Shown here piece after piece: positions 47,537-55,194 of a stretch of DNA of 64,000 bases. Every line of letters begins with the position of its first letter. Position 1 is the stretch's first letter. The stretch is from positions 543,326-607,325 of the forward strand of contig NZ_JACHJQ010000003.1 of assembly GCF_014203735.1 (NCBI RefSeq), written 5' to 3'. The DNA is from Actinophytocola algeriensis (GTDB lineage Bacteria; Actinomycetota; Actinomycetes; Mycobacteriales; Pseudonocardiaceae). The translations under genes were made by a program, and so were the position numbers. The notes beneath the pieces were generated by a model. That model was not told where the DNA came from, made no database searches, and saw only the letters and a program-made list of their open reading frames with translations.

Positions 47537-48249
47537 TGTACGAGTCGGGTCGAGGGCTCGTGGCGCTCGCGGAAATCCTGGTCGACGGGTTCGACCTGCC
47601 CGCTCAGCGGAACCTGCTCACGGCCAAGTGCGCTGACCTGCTCGACGTGGGCGCCGCGGCGCTGCTCGGGCTGGACATCGACGGCGCGCAGGTGGTCGAG
47701 GCGGCCTCCGAGGAGACGGCGGAGCTGCTGGCCCGGTTCGAACTGGCCTACGAACAGGGCCCCGGGGTCGACGCCCTCCGCACCGGGGAGTGCGTGGAGT
47801 GCACCGACCTGACCAACGCCACCCTGCGGTGGCCCCAGTTCGCGCCGCTCGCGCTGGAGGCGGGGGTCGCCGCCGGGTTCGGGCTGCCGTGCCGGTTGCG
47901 CGACGAGGTGGTCGGCGCGATGACCCTGTACGTGAACGTGCCGGGGCCACTGCCCGAGGGGAGCGAGGAGCTCCGGCACGGACTGGTCAACGTCGTCACG
48001 CTCGGGGTGACCGCGCACCGCGGCCGCGAGATGGCGGTGCGGGCCGGACAGCTGCAGAGCGCGCTGGACACCCGGGTGGCCATCGAGCAGGCCAAGGGGA
48101 TGCTGGCAGAACGGGAGAACGTCACGGTCGACGAGGCGTTCACCGTGCTCCGCAACTACGCGCGCAAGAACGGCGTGAAGATGCGGCTGGTGGCGGAGGA
48201 CGTGGTCAAGGGCGTGCTGACAATTCCCGCGACCTATCGACCGAACTGA
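47536..48249 (+). CDS. GAF- and ANTAR-domain protein (putative RNA-binding antiterminator)
   Basis: Protein of 237 aa from ATG 47536, which overlaps the preceding stop. The GAF domain (about 15-150) includes LDVGAAALLGLDIDGAQVVE and GFGLPCRLRDEVVGAMTLYV. The ANTAR domain at the C-terminus reads ALDTRVAIEQAKGMLAEREN, VTVDEAFTVLRNYARKNGVK, the standard three-helix pattern. It is the second ANTAR protein in a row and last of the CheB-CheR-ANTAR-ANTAR operon. The two may respond to different signals or form a heterodimer. Confidence 0.93.
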   Translation: MYESGRGLVALAEILVDGFDLPAQRNLLTAKCADLLDVGAAALLGLDIDGAQVVEAASEETAELLARFELAYEQGPGVDALRTGECVECTDLTNATLRWPQFAPLALEAGVAAGFGLPCRLRDEVVGAMTLYVNVPGPLPEGSEELRHGLVNVVTLGVTAHRGREMAVRAGQLQSALDTRVAIEQAKGMLAERENVTVDEAFTVLRNYARKNGVKMRLVAEDVVKGVLTIPATYRPN

Positions 48250-48270
48250 CTGGCTGGCTGACGGGGTCCC

Positions 48271-48344
48271 GGCCGGCGGCGCGGACGTGCTCGGTTCGTC
48301 CTCGGGGTGGCGTGGTGAGTGGGTGTTTACCCCTGCCGCCGGCC
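48271..48344. repeat. Long-range inverted repeat at convergent gene ends
   Basis: GGCCGGCGGC (48271-48280) and GCCGCCGGCC (48335-48344) are perfectly complementary across a 54-base loop, between the ANTAR gene and the convergent small gene. It may act as a terminator, though the large loop is unusual. Confidence 0.4.
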
Positions 48345-48566
48345 GGTCCCTCCCTCCCCCAGACGCAGCTGGCTGGCCGCCAGCAGTCGTACTTCCCTGA
48401 TGGTCTGGTCAAGGCCCGTGATGGCCCGTTCGAGACGGGTCCGTGCCGGGCCGTTGGTGTCACTCAGCGCGACATTCATGTCGAGCGCGACGCGAGACAG
48501 CCGTTCACTGATCACGCTTGCCTGGACGACGAAAATATCGACCGGCTCATGATCGTCCCAGCTCAT
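48327..48566 (-). CDS. Small histidine-kinase dimerisation-like protein, 79 aa
   Basis: Starts at ATG 48566 (MSWDDHEPVDIFVVQASVIS) after GAGGGACC. Residues about 18-65 (ERLSRVALDMNVALSDTNGP, ARTRLERAITGLDQTIREVR) resemble the dimerisation helices of HisKA_3 kinases. The stretch of a normal kinase that carries the phospho-His (R-x-L-H-D) is replaced, and no ATPase domain follows. An in-frame extension to 48677 has no family features. It lies next to the ANTAR cluster and could be a free-standing regulator or a kinase remnant. Confidence 0.55.
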   Translation of the reverse strand: MSWDDHEPVDIFVVQASVISERLSRVALDMNVALSDTNGPARTRLERAITGLDQTIREVRLLAASQLRLGEGGTGRRQG

Positions 48567-48680
48567 GGTCCCTCGGCGAACTCGTGCGGAGTATGTGCCG
48601 GGTCCTGGGCACGACTGAAGACCCCAGAACCATAACCCCGCGTTCGCCACGGTGTGTATCCGCCAAACGGTCGACACAGG

Positions 48681-49280
48681 TCAGAAGATCGCCTGCCACA
48701 ACGCGAGGAGTGCGAACACGGCGAACACGGCGGCCGCGCCGCGCTGGATCAGGTGCGCGGGCACCTTCGCCCGCAGCTTGCGGCCGACGACCAGCGCCAG
48801 CACGGTCACGCTCATCAGCGCGAGGAACGTCCCGATGCCGACGGCGACGGGGCTCGCGTACCGCGCGGCCACACCGATCGCGGTCACCTGGGAGGCGTCG
48901 CCCCACTCGGTGAGGAACAGGGTGCCGAACGAGATCATCGCGGCACGCAGGAACGGGATCGCGTCGCGCTTCGCCGGGCCGGCGCCGTCGGCCTCGTCGG
49001 TGTCCGATTCGCGGCTTTCGCGCCACAGCAGGAACGCGCCGACTCCGAACAGGACGGCGATCGCCGCCGCCACGACCCGTTCGGGCAGCAGGGTGATGGC
49101 ACTGCCGAGCGCGACCGCGATGACGGCCTGCAGCGCGAACGCGATGCCCGCGCCGAGCAGTACGGCCTTGCCGCGGAAGCGATTGGACAGCACGAGGGTC
49201 AGCGCCGTCGTCTTGTCCGGCAGTTCGAGCAGGAAGACGGCGCCGTACGCCGAGACGAACGCCAGAAGCCAGTGGCCCAT
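48681..49280 (-). CDS. TMEM165/GDT1-family cation exporter (probable Mn2+)
   Basis: Membrane protein of 199 aa with six helices from ATG 49280, preceded by GGAAGGA; in-frame codons further upstream belong to the leader. The two family signatures are FLLELPDKTTALTLVLSNRF near the start (usual form E-x-G-D-K-T, here with Pro for Gly) and LTEWGDASQVTAIG in the second half. Family members move Mn2+ or Ca2+. A yybP-ykoY riboswitch in the leader (49358-49471) supports manganese export switched on by high Mn2+. Confidence 0.9.
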   Translation of the reverse strand: MGHWLLAFVSAYGAVFLLELPDKTTALTLVLSNRFRGKAVLLGAGIAFALQAVIAVALGSAITLLPERVVAAAIAVLFGVGAFLLWRESRESDTDEADGAGPAKRDAIPFLRAAMISFGTLFLTEWGDASQVTAIGVAARYASPVAVGIGTFLALMSVTVLALVVGRKLRAKVPAHLIQRGAAAVFAVFALLALWQAIF

Positions 49281-49318
49281 GTGGACGGAAATCCTTCCGT
49301 GTCGGGCCCGGACGGAGG

Positions 49319-49358
49319 CAGCATGACTCCGGCCGGGCATGCTGCAACCCGGCCGGAG
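49319..49358 (-). promoter_or_regulatory. Riboswitch expression platform with alternative hairpins
   Basis: Two stems share sequence and cannot form together. One pairs 49327-49337 (CTCCGGCCGGG, plus strand) with 49348-49358 (CCCGGCCGGAG). The other pairs 49319-49326 (GCAGCATG) with 49338-49345 (CATGCTGC). The first also competes with the 3' strand of the aptamer. Such exclusive stems between a riboswitch core and the ribosome site are what a switch needs. Confidence 0.65.
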
Positions 49359-49471
49359 GTCTCGTTCGCCCGCTGGGAAAGCGGGTGAGGCACCGGACCC
49401 GACAAGCGAGTCAGTATGTCGATGCTCTCGCCGTGCGAGTGCGAACACCCGCAGCGGGAACTACTCCCCTC
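49358..49471 (-). promoter_or_regulatory. yybP-ykoY (manganese) riboswitch aptamer
   Basis: Read on the minus strand, the leader of the GDT1-family gene contains GAGGGGAGTAG (49461-49471), then GACATACTGACTCG near 49410 and GCGAACGAGACCTC near 49360. These are the conserved loops of the yybP-ykoY aptamer (GGGGAGTAG, CATAC, GAGACC). GAGG before the first and CCTC after the last can pair to close the multi-stem structure. Linking this aptamer to a TMEM165/GDT1 gene is a well-known association. I rate the match as strong though not covariance-tested. Confidence 0.85.
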
Positions 49472-49525
49472 TGGCACCACCAGTGTAACCCGGCCGCGGT
49501 GACGCACCGTTATGGCGGTGGTCAC

Positions 49526-49539
49526 GGGACGAACGTCCT
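49526..49539. promoter_or_regulatory. Candidate DevR/DosR-type box upstream of cydA
   Basis: GGGACGAACGTCCT lies 59 bases before the cydA start. Its centre is the inverted repeat GGACG-AA-CGTCC and it keeps the GGGAC...GTCC halves of the dormancy-box consensus, but the flanks match poorly. A DosR-like regulator is encoded at 60739. Weak evidence on its own. Confidence 0.3.
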
Positions 49540-49597
49540 GTCCGATCAGGACCGCGGGACCTGCCGGACGTCCGCCCGCACGGGAAGTCTTGATGGC

Positions 49598-51064
49598 GTG
49601 GAAGTACTCGACCTCGCGCGGTGGCAGTTCGGCATCACGACCGTCTACCACTTCCTGATGGTTCCGTTGACGATCGGCCTGTCGCTGCTGGTCGCGGGCA
49701 TGCAGACGGCGTGGGTGCGCACCGGGAACCCGCGGTACCTGGCGATGACGAAGTTCTGGGGCAAGCTCCTGATGATCAACTTCGCCATGGGCGTGGTCAC
49801 CGGGATCGTCCAGGAGTTCCAGTTCGGCATGGCGTGGAGCGAGTACTCCCGCTTCGTCGGCGACGTGTTCGGCGCGCCGCTCGCCATGGAGGGACTGGTC
49901 GCGTTCTTCGTCGAGTCGACCTTCCTCGGGCTGTGGATGTTCGGCTGGGACCGGCTGCCCAAACGCGTGCACCTCGCGTGCGTGTGGGCGTTCTCGCTGG
50001 CCACGGTCGCGTCGGCGTACTTCATCCTCGCGGCGAACTCGTGGATGCAGCACCCGGTCGGCGCGGACCTGGTCGACGGGCGGCCGCAGCTGACGTCGAT
50101 CTGGGCGGTGCTGTCGAACTCGACCGTGCTGGCCGCGTTCCCGCACGCGATCTTCGGCGCGTTCGCGGTGGCGGCGACGTTCCTGGTGGGCATCGGCGCG
50201 TGGCGACTGTGGCGGTCTCGTGCGGACGAGGGCACCTGGCGTGCCTCGGTCCGGCTGGGTGCGTGGGTCGGGGTCGTCGCGTTCGCGGGGCTCGCGATCA
50301 GCGGTGACCTGCAGTCGAAGCTGATGTTCGAACAGCAGCCGATGAAGATGGCGTCGGCGGAAGCCTTGTGCCACACCGAGCAGCCGGCCGGGTTCTCGAT
50401 CTTCGCGGTCGGCGACGTGTCCGAACCGGACTGCGAGAACGTCAAGTCGATCACCGTCCCGGCGCTGTTGTCCTTCCTGGCACACGGCGACTTCGACGCG
50501 AAGGTGACCGGTGTCGAGGACCTCGTCGAGCAGTACCAGGAGAAGTACGGGACGCACTACCCGGTCGACTCGCGACTGGGTGAACTGTCCGGTCAGCCGA
50601 TCGACTACGTGCCGAACCTGCCGGTGACGTACTGGAGCTTCCGGTTCATGATCGGCCTCGGTGCCATCGGGACGTTCGCGGGGCTGGCGGTGCTGTGGCT
50701 GACGCGGCGCGGGCGCGTGCCGACGAACCGCTGGTTCCCCCGGCTGGCGTTGGCGAGCATCGCGCTTCCCTTCGTCGCCAACAGCTTCGGGTGGATCTTC
50801 ACCGAGATGGGGCGCCAGCCGTTCGTGGTCGCGCCCAACCCGTCCGGTGTGGACGGGGTGTGGATGTTCACCGCGCGGGCCGTGTCCGGGCTGACCGTCG
50901 GCGAGGTGCTGACGTCGCTGATCGCGCTGACGCTCGTGTACGGCGTGCTGGCGGTGGTGGAGGTCGTGCTGATGCGCCGCTACGTGCGGGCCGGGATCTC
51001 CGAGTCCGGCCCGGATTCGCCGGAGAAGAAGTCCGACGACGACAACCTGACGTTCGCGTACTGA
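49598..51064 (+). CDS. cydA: Cytochrome bd ubiquinol/menaquinol oxidase subunit I
   Basis: Subunit I (488 aa) of the high-affinity terminal oxidase that reduces O2 at low oxygen. GTG 49598 gives the standard N-terminus (MEVLDLARWQFGITTVYHFL); earlier in-frame codons cover the riboswitch region. The heme His of VYHFLMVPLT and the family motif GWIFTEMGRQPF are present. The quinol loop is the short form. Nine or so helices are visible. cydB follows after 10 bases, then fused cydDC. Confidence 0.96.
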   Translation: MEVLDLARWQFGITTVYHFLMVPLTIGLSLLVAGMQTAWVRTGNPRYLAMTKFWGKLLMINFAMGVVTGIVQEFQFGMAWSEYSRFVGDVFGAPLAMEGLVAFFVESTFLGLWMFGWDRLPKRVHLACVWAFSLATVASAYFILAANSWMQHPVGADLVDGRPQLTSIWAVLSNSTVLAAFPHAIFGAFAVAATFLVGIGAWRLWRSRADEGTWRASVRLGAWVGVVAFAGLAISGDLQSKLMFEQQPMKMASAEALCHTEQPAGFSIFAVGDVSEPDCENVKSITVPALLSFLAHGDFDAKVTGVEDLVEQYQEKYGTHYPVDSRLGELSGQPIDYVPNLPVTYWSFRFMIGLGAIGTFAGLAVLWLTRRGRVPTNRWFPRLALASIALPFVANSFGWIFTEMGRQPFVVAPNPSGVDGVWMFTARAVSGLTVGEVLTSLIALTLVYGVLAVVEVVLMRRYVRAGISESGPDSPEKKSDDDNLTFAY

Positions 51065-51074
51065 GGAGCGTGCG

Positions 51075-52052
51075 GTGGAGACCTTCTGGTTCGTCGCGAT
51101 CGCGGCGCTGTGGTTCGGCTACCTGTTCCTCGAGGGGTTCGACTTCGGCGTCGGGATGCTGCTGCGCCTGCTCGGCCGGAGCGAGCGGGACCGGCGCGCG
51201 ATGCTCACCACGATCGGCCCGGTGTGGGACGGCAACGAGGTGTGGCTGATCGTCGCCGCCGGTGCCACGTTCGCCGCGTTCCCCGGCTGGTACGCGGGGT
51301 TGTTCAGCGCCGGCTACCTGCCGATGTTGTTGCTGCTGCTGGCGTTGATCGGCCGCGGCGTCGCGCTCGAGTGGCGCGGCAAGGTCGACACCGACCGGTG
51401 GCGGTCGGTGTGGGACACCGTGATCACCGGTGGCTCGCTGGTCGCCACGCTGTGCGTCGGGCTCGTGCTGTCGTGGAACGTGCTGGGACTTCCGTTGGAC
51501 GCCAACGGGAACCGCGTCGGCTCGCCGTTCGCCGCGCTGCGGTGGGACACGGCACTCGGCGCGCTGGCGGTGACCGGTTTCGCGCTGGTGCACGGCGCGG
51601 TGTTCGTGGCGCTGAAGACCGAAGGGCCGCTGCGGCACCGGGCCCGGCGGTTCGCGCTGTCGTTCCTGCCCGTGGGGTTGGCGCCGGTGATGTTGCTCGC
51701 GGTGGTGGCGCAGCTGCGGTCGGGTGCGGAGTGGACCTGGCTCGTCGTGTTCGCGGTGCTGGTGGCGGCCGTGTGCGCGTGGGTGTGCCTGGAGGCCAGG
51801 CGTGAGGGGCGGGCGTTCGCGTTGCTGGGGGTGGTGCTGAGCGCGGCGGTGCTGGCGTTGTTCGGCGCCCTGTACCCGAACGTCCTGCCGTCCACAGTGG
51901 ATCCGGCGTACTCGCTGTCCATCGCGGACACGGCGTCCAGTCCGTACACCCTGACGGTCATGACGTGGGTCGCCGGGTTCGGCGCCCCCGCGGTGCTGGT
52001 CTACCAGGGCTGGACGTACTGGGTGTTCCGCAAGCGGGTGCTGACGTCATGA
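51075..52052 (+). CDS. cydB: Cytochrome bd oxidase subunit II
   Basis: Subunit II of cytochrome bd, 325 aa from GTG 51075, all-helical membrane protein. Family landmarks: FVAIAALWFGYLFLEGFDFG at the N-terminus, TTIGPVWDGNEVWLIVAAGA, FPGWYAGLFSAGYLP and, near the end, MTWVAGFGAPAVLVYQGWTY. It holds no heme ligands itself but is needed for the complex. Its stop overlaps the start of cydDC. Confidence 0.96.
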   Translation: METFWFVAIAALWFGYLFLEGFDFGVGMLLRLLGRSERDRRAMLTTIGPVWDGNEVWLIVAAGATFAAFPGWYAGLFSAGYLPMLLLLLALIGRGVALEWRGKVDTDRWRSVWDTVITGGSLVATLCVGLVLSWNVLGLPLDANGNRVGSPFAALRWDTALGALAVTGFALVHGAVFVALKTEGPLRHRARRFALSFLPVGLAPVMLLAVVAQLRSGAEWTWLVVFAVLVAAVCAWVCLEARREGRAFALLGVVLSAAVLALFGALYPNVLPSTVDPAYSLSIADTASSPYTLTVMTWVAGFGAPAVLVYQGWTYWVFRKRVLTS

Positions 52053-55000
52053 CTCCGGGACCGTCGGGAGCGGCCGGCCCGCTCGGCGCGCTGCCGCGGC
52101 TGTCACGCGCGGCGCGCCGGGCACTCGCCGGGTGCGCCGTGCTGGCGGGGTTCAGCGGTGCCGCACTGGTGGTGCAGGCGTGGGCGCTCGCGTCGGTGAT
52201 CACGGGGTCCGGCGGACTGGCGGTACTGGTCGGCGCGGTGGTGGCGCGGGCCCTGCTGGTGTGGGTGACGCAGGTGGTGGCGGCCCGCGCCGCGGCGGGC
52301 GCGAAGGAGGAACTACGGGCGAGGCTGCTGGACCGTGCGCTGGCGTTGGGTCCGGAGTGGACGGTGCCGCGCGGTCCGGCGCTGACCGTGCTCGCGACGC
52401 AGGGTCTGGACGCGCTGGACGACTACTTCACCGTGTACCTGCCCGCGCTGGTCAACGCGGCGGTGCTGCCACTGGGGATCGGGGCGGTGTTGCTGGCAGC
52501 GGACTGGCCGTCCGCGCTGGTGGTGGGGTTGACGCTGCCGCTGGTGCCGCTGTTCGCCGCGCTGGTGGGGCTGCGGACGAAGGACCGCGTGGCGGAGGCG
52601 TCCGCGACGGAACAGCGAGTGGCGCACCACCTCCGCGAACTGGTGCGGGCCCGGCCGGTGCTGACGGCGTTCCGCCGCGTCGACGCACAGGCCACGACGA
52701 TCCGCCGGATCTCGGAAGCACAGCGGCATGCCACGATGGGCACGCTGCGGGTGGCCTTCGCGTCGGCGCTGGCGCTGGAACTGGTGGCGACGCTGTCGGT
52801 CGCACTGGTGGCGGTGCTCATCGGGCTGCGGCTGATCAGCGGTGACCTGTCGCTCGCGGTGGGGCTGTTCGTGCTGGTCCTGGCCCCGGAGTGCTATCTG
52901 CCGCTGCGGCAGGCCGGCGCCGCGCACCACGCCAGCGAGGCGGGCATGCAGGCGGTGCGCGAGATCGCGGAGCTGCCTGACCCGCCGGTGTTCGGCACGG
53001 CCGACCCGGTCGGGGAGCTGACGGTGACGGATCTGCGGGTGCGCAGGCGCGAAGGTTTCGCCCCGGACGGGGTGACGTTCACCGCGCGGCGGGGCGAGGT
53101 CGTGCACCTGTCGACCCCGAGCGCGTCGGGGAAGTCGACGACCTTCGCGGCGATCCTGGGGTTCGTGGCCCCGGCCTCGGGATCGATCCGCGTCGGCGCC
53201 CACGATCTGTCGCACGTGGACATCGACGCGTGGCGGCGCAGGGTCGCGTGGGTACCGCAGACCCCGAGGTTCACCGGCGGGACCGTGCGCGCGGAGGTGG
53301 GCGAACTGGCGGCACGGCTCAACCTGGCACACGTGCTGGACCGCGAGATCGCGGAACTGTCCACAGGGGAACGACAGCGGGTGGCGGTGGCCCGCGCGCT
53401 GCGCAAGAACGCGGACGTGCTGCTGCTGGACGAGCCAACGGCCCATCAGGACCCGGCGAACGCGGCGAGGGTCCACGAGGCGATAGCGGAGTCGGGCGCG
53501 GCGGTGGTGATAGCGAGCCACCGCGCCACGGAAGGCGCGGCGGAACCCACTCCGGTGCGGACGCCGAACTCCACGAACTTGTCGACATATCGACAAGTTC
53601 CTCTGCGCACGCTGATCACGCCACGCCTGCTGGCGGGTGCGGCACTGGGCGCGGCAGCGTTGCTGGCGGGGGTGGCGCTGACGGCGACGTCGGCGTGGCT
53701 CATCGCGAAGGCAGCCACTCAGCCACCGATTCTGCTGCTGGGTGTGGCGGTGGTGGGCGTGCGCGCGTTCGGCCTGGCACGGGCGGGCCTGCGCTACGCG
53801 GAACGCCTGGTCACCCACGACGCGGCGTTCCGCGCCGCGACCGCGCGCCGGGTCAGCCTGTGGCGCACCGCGGACTACCGCCGCCTGACGACGGACGTGG
53901 ACACCGTCCGCGACCTGACCCCGAGAGTCCTCCTTCCGCCGCTGGTGGCGGCAGTGGTGTGCGTGGCAGCGGTGGTCGTGCAGTCGGCGGTCCTGCCGGC
54001 CGCGGGGCTGGCGCTCGCCATCGCGGTCGCTGCGGCCGGCCTGGGTGCACCGGCCGTCGCGCTCGCGGTGGACCGGCACGCGACGAGGGCGTTGTCGGAA
54101 GGCCGCCGCCGGGTGGCGGACCGCGTGCTGGCACTGCTGGACGCGGCCCCGGACCTGATCGCGTTCGGCACCCACACACGCCACCGAGCGGAGGTGGCAC
54201 GAGAGGACGCGGCACTGGCCCGCCAGGCCCGGCGGCAGGCACTGAGCGCGGGCGCGGCGACAGCACTGATCACGCTGAGCCTGGGCCTGGCGAGTGCGGT
54301 GGCCCTGTTCCTGGCGAAGGGCGTGGACCCGCTGCTGGTCCCGGTGCTGGCCTTGGTCCCACTGGCCCTGGCGGAGACGTTGACCCCGCTGCCGGTGGCG
54401 GCGCGTCAGGCGGCGCCACTGCGTGCGGCGCTCGCTGAGCGCGGCCCTCGGCCCCCCGAAATCCAGCGTAGCGGCGAGGACCGACAGAACAGCCCCGAAA
54501 CCGCCCGATCCCGCCCTGCGACCCCGAGCGAGAGTCCCATTGGCACGGTCGGGGATCCCTCGATCTCCCCGCGGGAACCGGGGCTCACGTTGCGGGGCGT
54601 GGACATCCGGTGGCCCGGCGCCGCCGCACCCACCCTCCGCGACCTCGACCTCGACGTCCCGCCCGGCACCCACCTCGCCGTCGTCGGCCCGTCCGGCGCG
54701 GGCAAGTCGACCCTCATCGCGCTCATGGCCGGTCTCCTCCCGGCCGAACGCGGCACGGCCCACCTCCCGGCAACGGCCTGGGTGCCCCAGGAACCGCACC
54801 TCGTCGCGACCACCCTCCGGGAGAACCTCCGCATCGCCGACCCCCACGCCACCGACGAGCAGCTCCGCGCCGCGCTGCGGCAGGCCGAGCTCCCCGCCTG
54901 GACCGACCGCCTCGACGACGACCCCACCACCGCCTCCGGTGGCGAGGCCCAGCGCATCGCCCTCGCCCGTGCGCTGCTCGCCGACGCCGACCTGCTGCTC

Positions 55001-55186
55001 CTCGACGAACCCACCGCCCACCTCGACGCGCCGACCGCGGCCCGTGTGCTCGCGAACCTCGAGGGCCGCACGATCGTGCACGTCACCCACCGCGCCGAGG
55101 AGGCCGCCGCCGCGGACGCCGTCCTCGACCTGGCCACCCAGGGTCCTTCGTCACGTCGGCGGCCGGCGCGAGGCGGGCTAACCTGA
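52049..55186 (+). CDS. cydDC: Fused CydDC-type thiol/heme ABC exporter
   Basis: Single chain of 1045 aa joining two ABC half-transporters needed to assemble cytochrome bd, a fusion usual in actinobacteria. CydD-like half (about 1-520): six helices, then STPSASGKSTTF in place of the usual Walker A, signature LSTGERQRVAVARAL, Walker B VLLLDEPTAHQD. A linker rich in Ser/Pro joins the CydC-like half: helices, then VVGPSGAGKSTLIALMAGLL, ASGGEAQRIALARALL, LLLLDEPTAHLD. The first nucleotide site has Thr for the first Gly of Walker A. Start ATG 52049 overlaps cydB. Confidence 0.94.
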   Translation: MTPGPSGAAGPLGALPRLSRAARRALAGCAVLAGFSGAALVVQAWALASVITGSGGLAVLVGAVVARALLVWVTQVVAARAAAGAKEELRARLLDRALALGPEWTVPRGPALTVLATQGLDALDDYFTVYLPALVNAAVLPLGIGAVLLAADWPSALVVGLTLPLVPLFAALVGLRTKDRVAEASATEQRVAHHLRELVRARPVLTAFRRVDAQATTIRRISEAQRHATMGTLRVAFASALALELVATLSVALVAVLIGLRLISGDLSLAVGLFVLVLAPECYLPLRQAGAAHHASEAGMQAVREIAELPDPPVFGTADPVGELTVTDLRVRRREGFAPDGVTFTARRGEVVHLSTPSASGKSTTFAAILGFVAPASGSIRVGAHDLSHVDIDAWRRRVAWVPQTPRFTGGTVRAEVGELAARLNLAHVLDREIAELSTGERQRVAVARALRKNADVLLLDEPTAHQDPANAARVHEAIAESGAAVVIASHRATEGAAEPTPVRTPNSTNLSTYRQVPLRTLITPRLLAGAALGAAALLAGVALTATSAWLIAKAATQPPILLLGVAVVGVRAFGLARAGLRYAERLVTHDAAFRAATARRVSLWRTADYRRLTTDVDTVRDLTPRVLLPPLVAAVVCVAAVVVQSAVLPAAGLALAIAVAAAGLGAPAVALAVDRHATRALSEGRRRVADRVLALLDAAPDLIAFGTHTRHRAEVAREDAALARQARRQALSAGAATALITLSLGLASAVALFLAKGVDPLLVPVLALVPLALAETLTPLPVAARQAAPLRAALAERGPRPPEIQRSGEDRQNSPETARSRPATPSESPIGTVGDPSISPREPGLTLRGVDIRWPGAAAPTLRDLDLDVPPGTHLAVVGPSGAGKSTLIALMAGLLPAERGTAHLPATAWVPQEPHLVATTLRENLRIADPHATDEQLRAALRQAELPAWTDRLDDDPTTASGGEAQRIALARALLADADLLLLDEPTAHLDAPTAARVLANLEGRTIVHVTHRAEEAAAADAVLDLATQGPSSRRRPARGGLT

Positions 55187-55194
55187 GCCTCACC

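Noticed and set aside
52313-55090. Minus-strand frame of 925 codons opposite cydDC.
   Set aside because: A shadow of the ABC exporter; no protein-like pattern.
55168-55186. GGGCTAACCTGA at the end of cydDC resembles half an iron box.
   Set aside because: It matches only about 11 of 19 consensus positions, lies in coding sequence and is not at a clear promoter.
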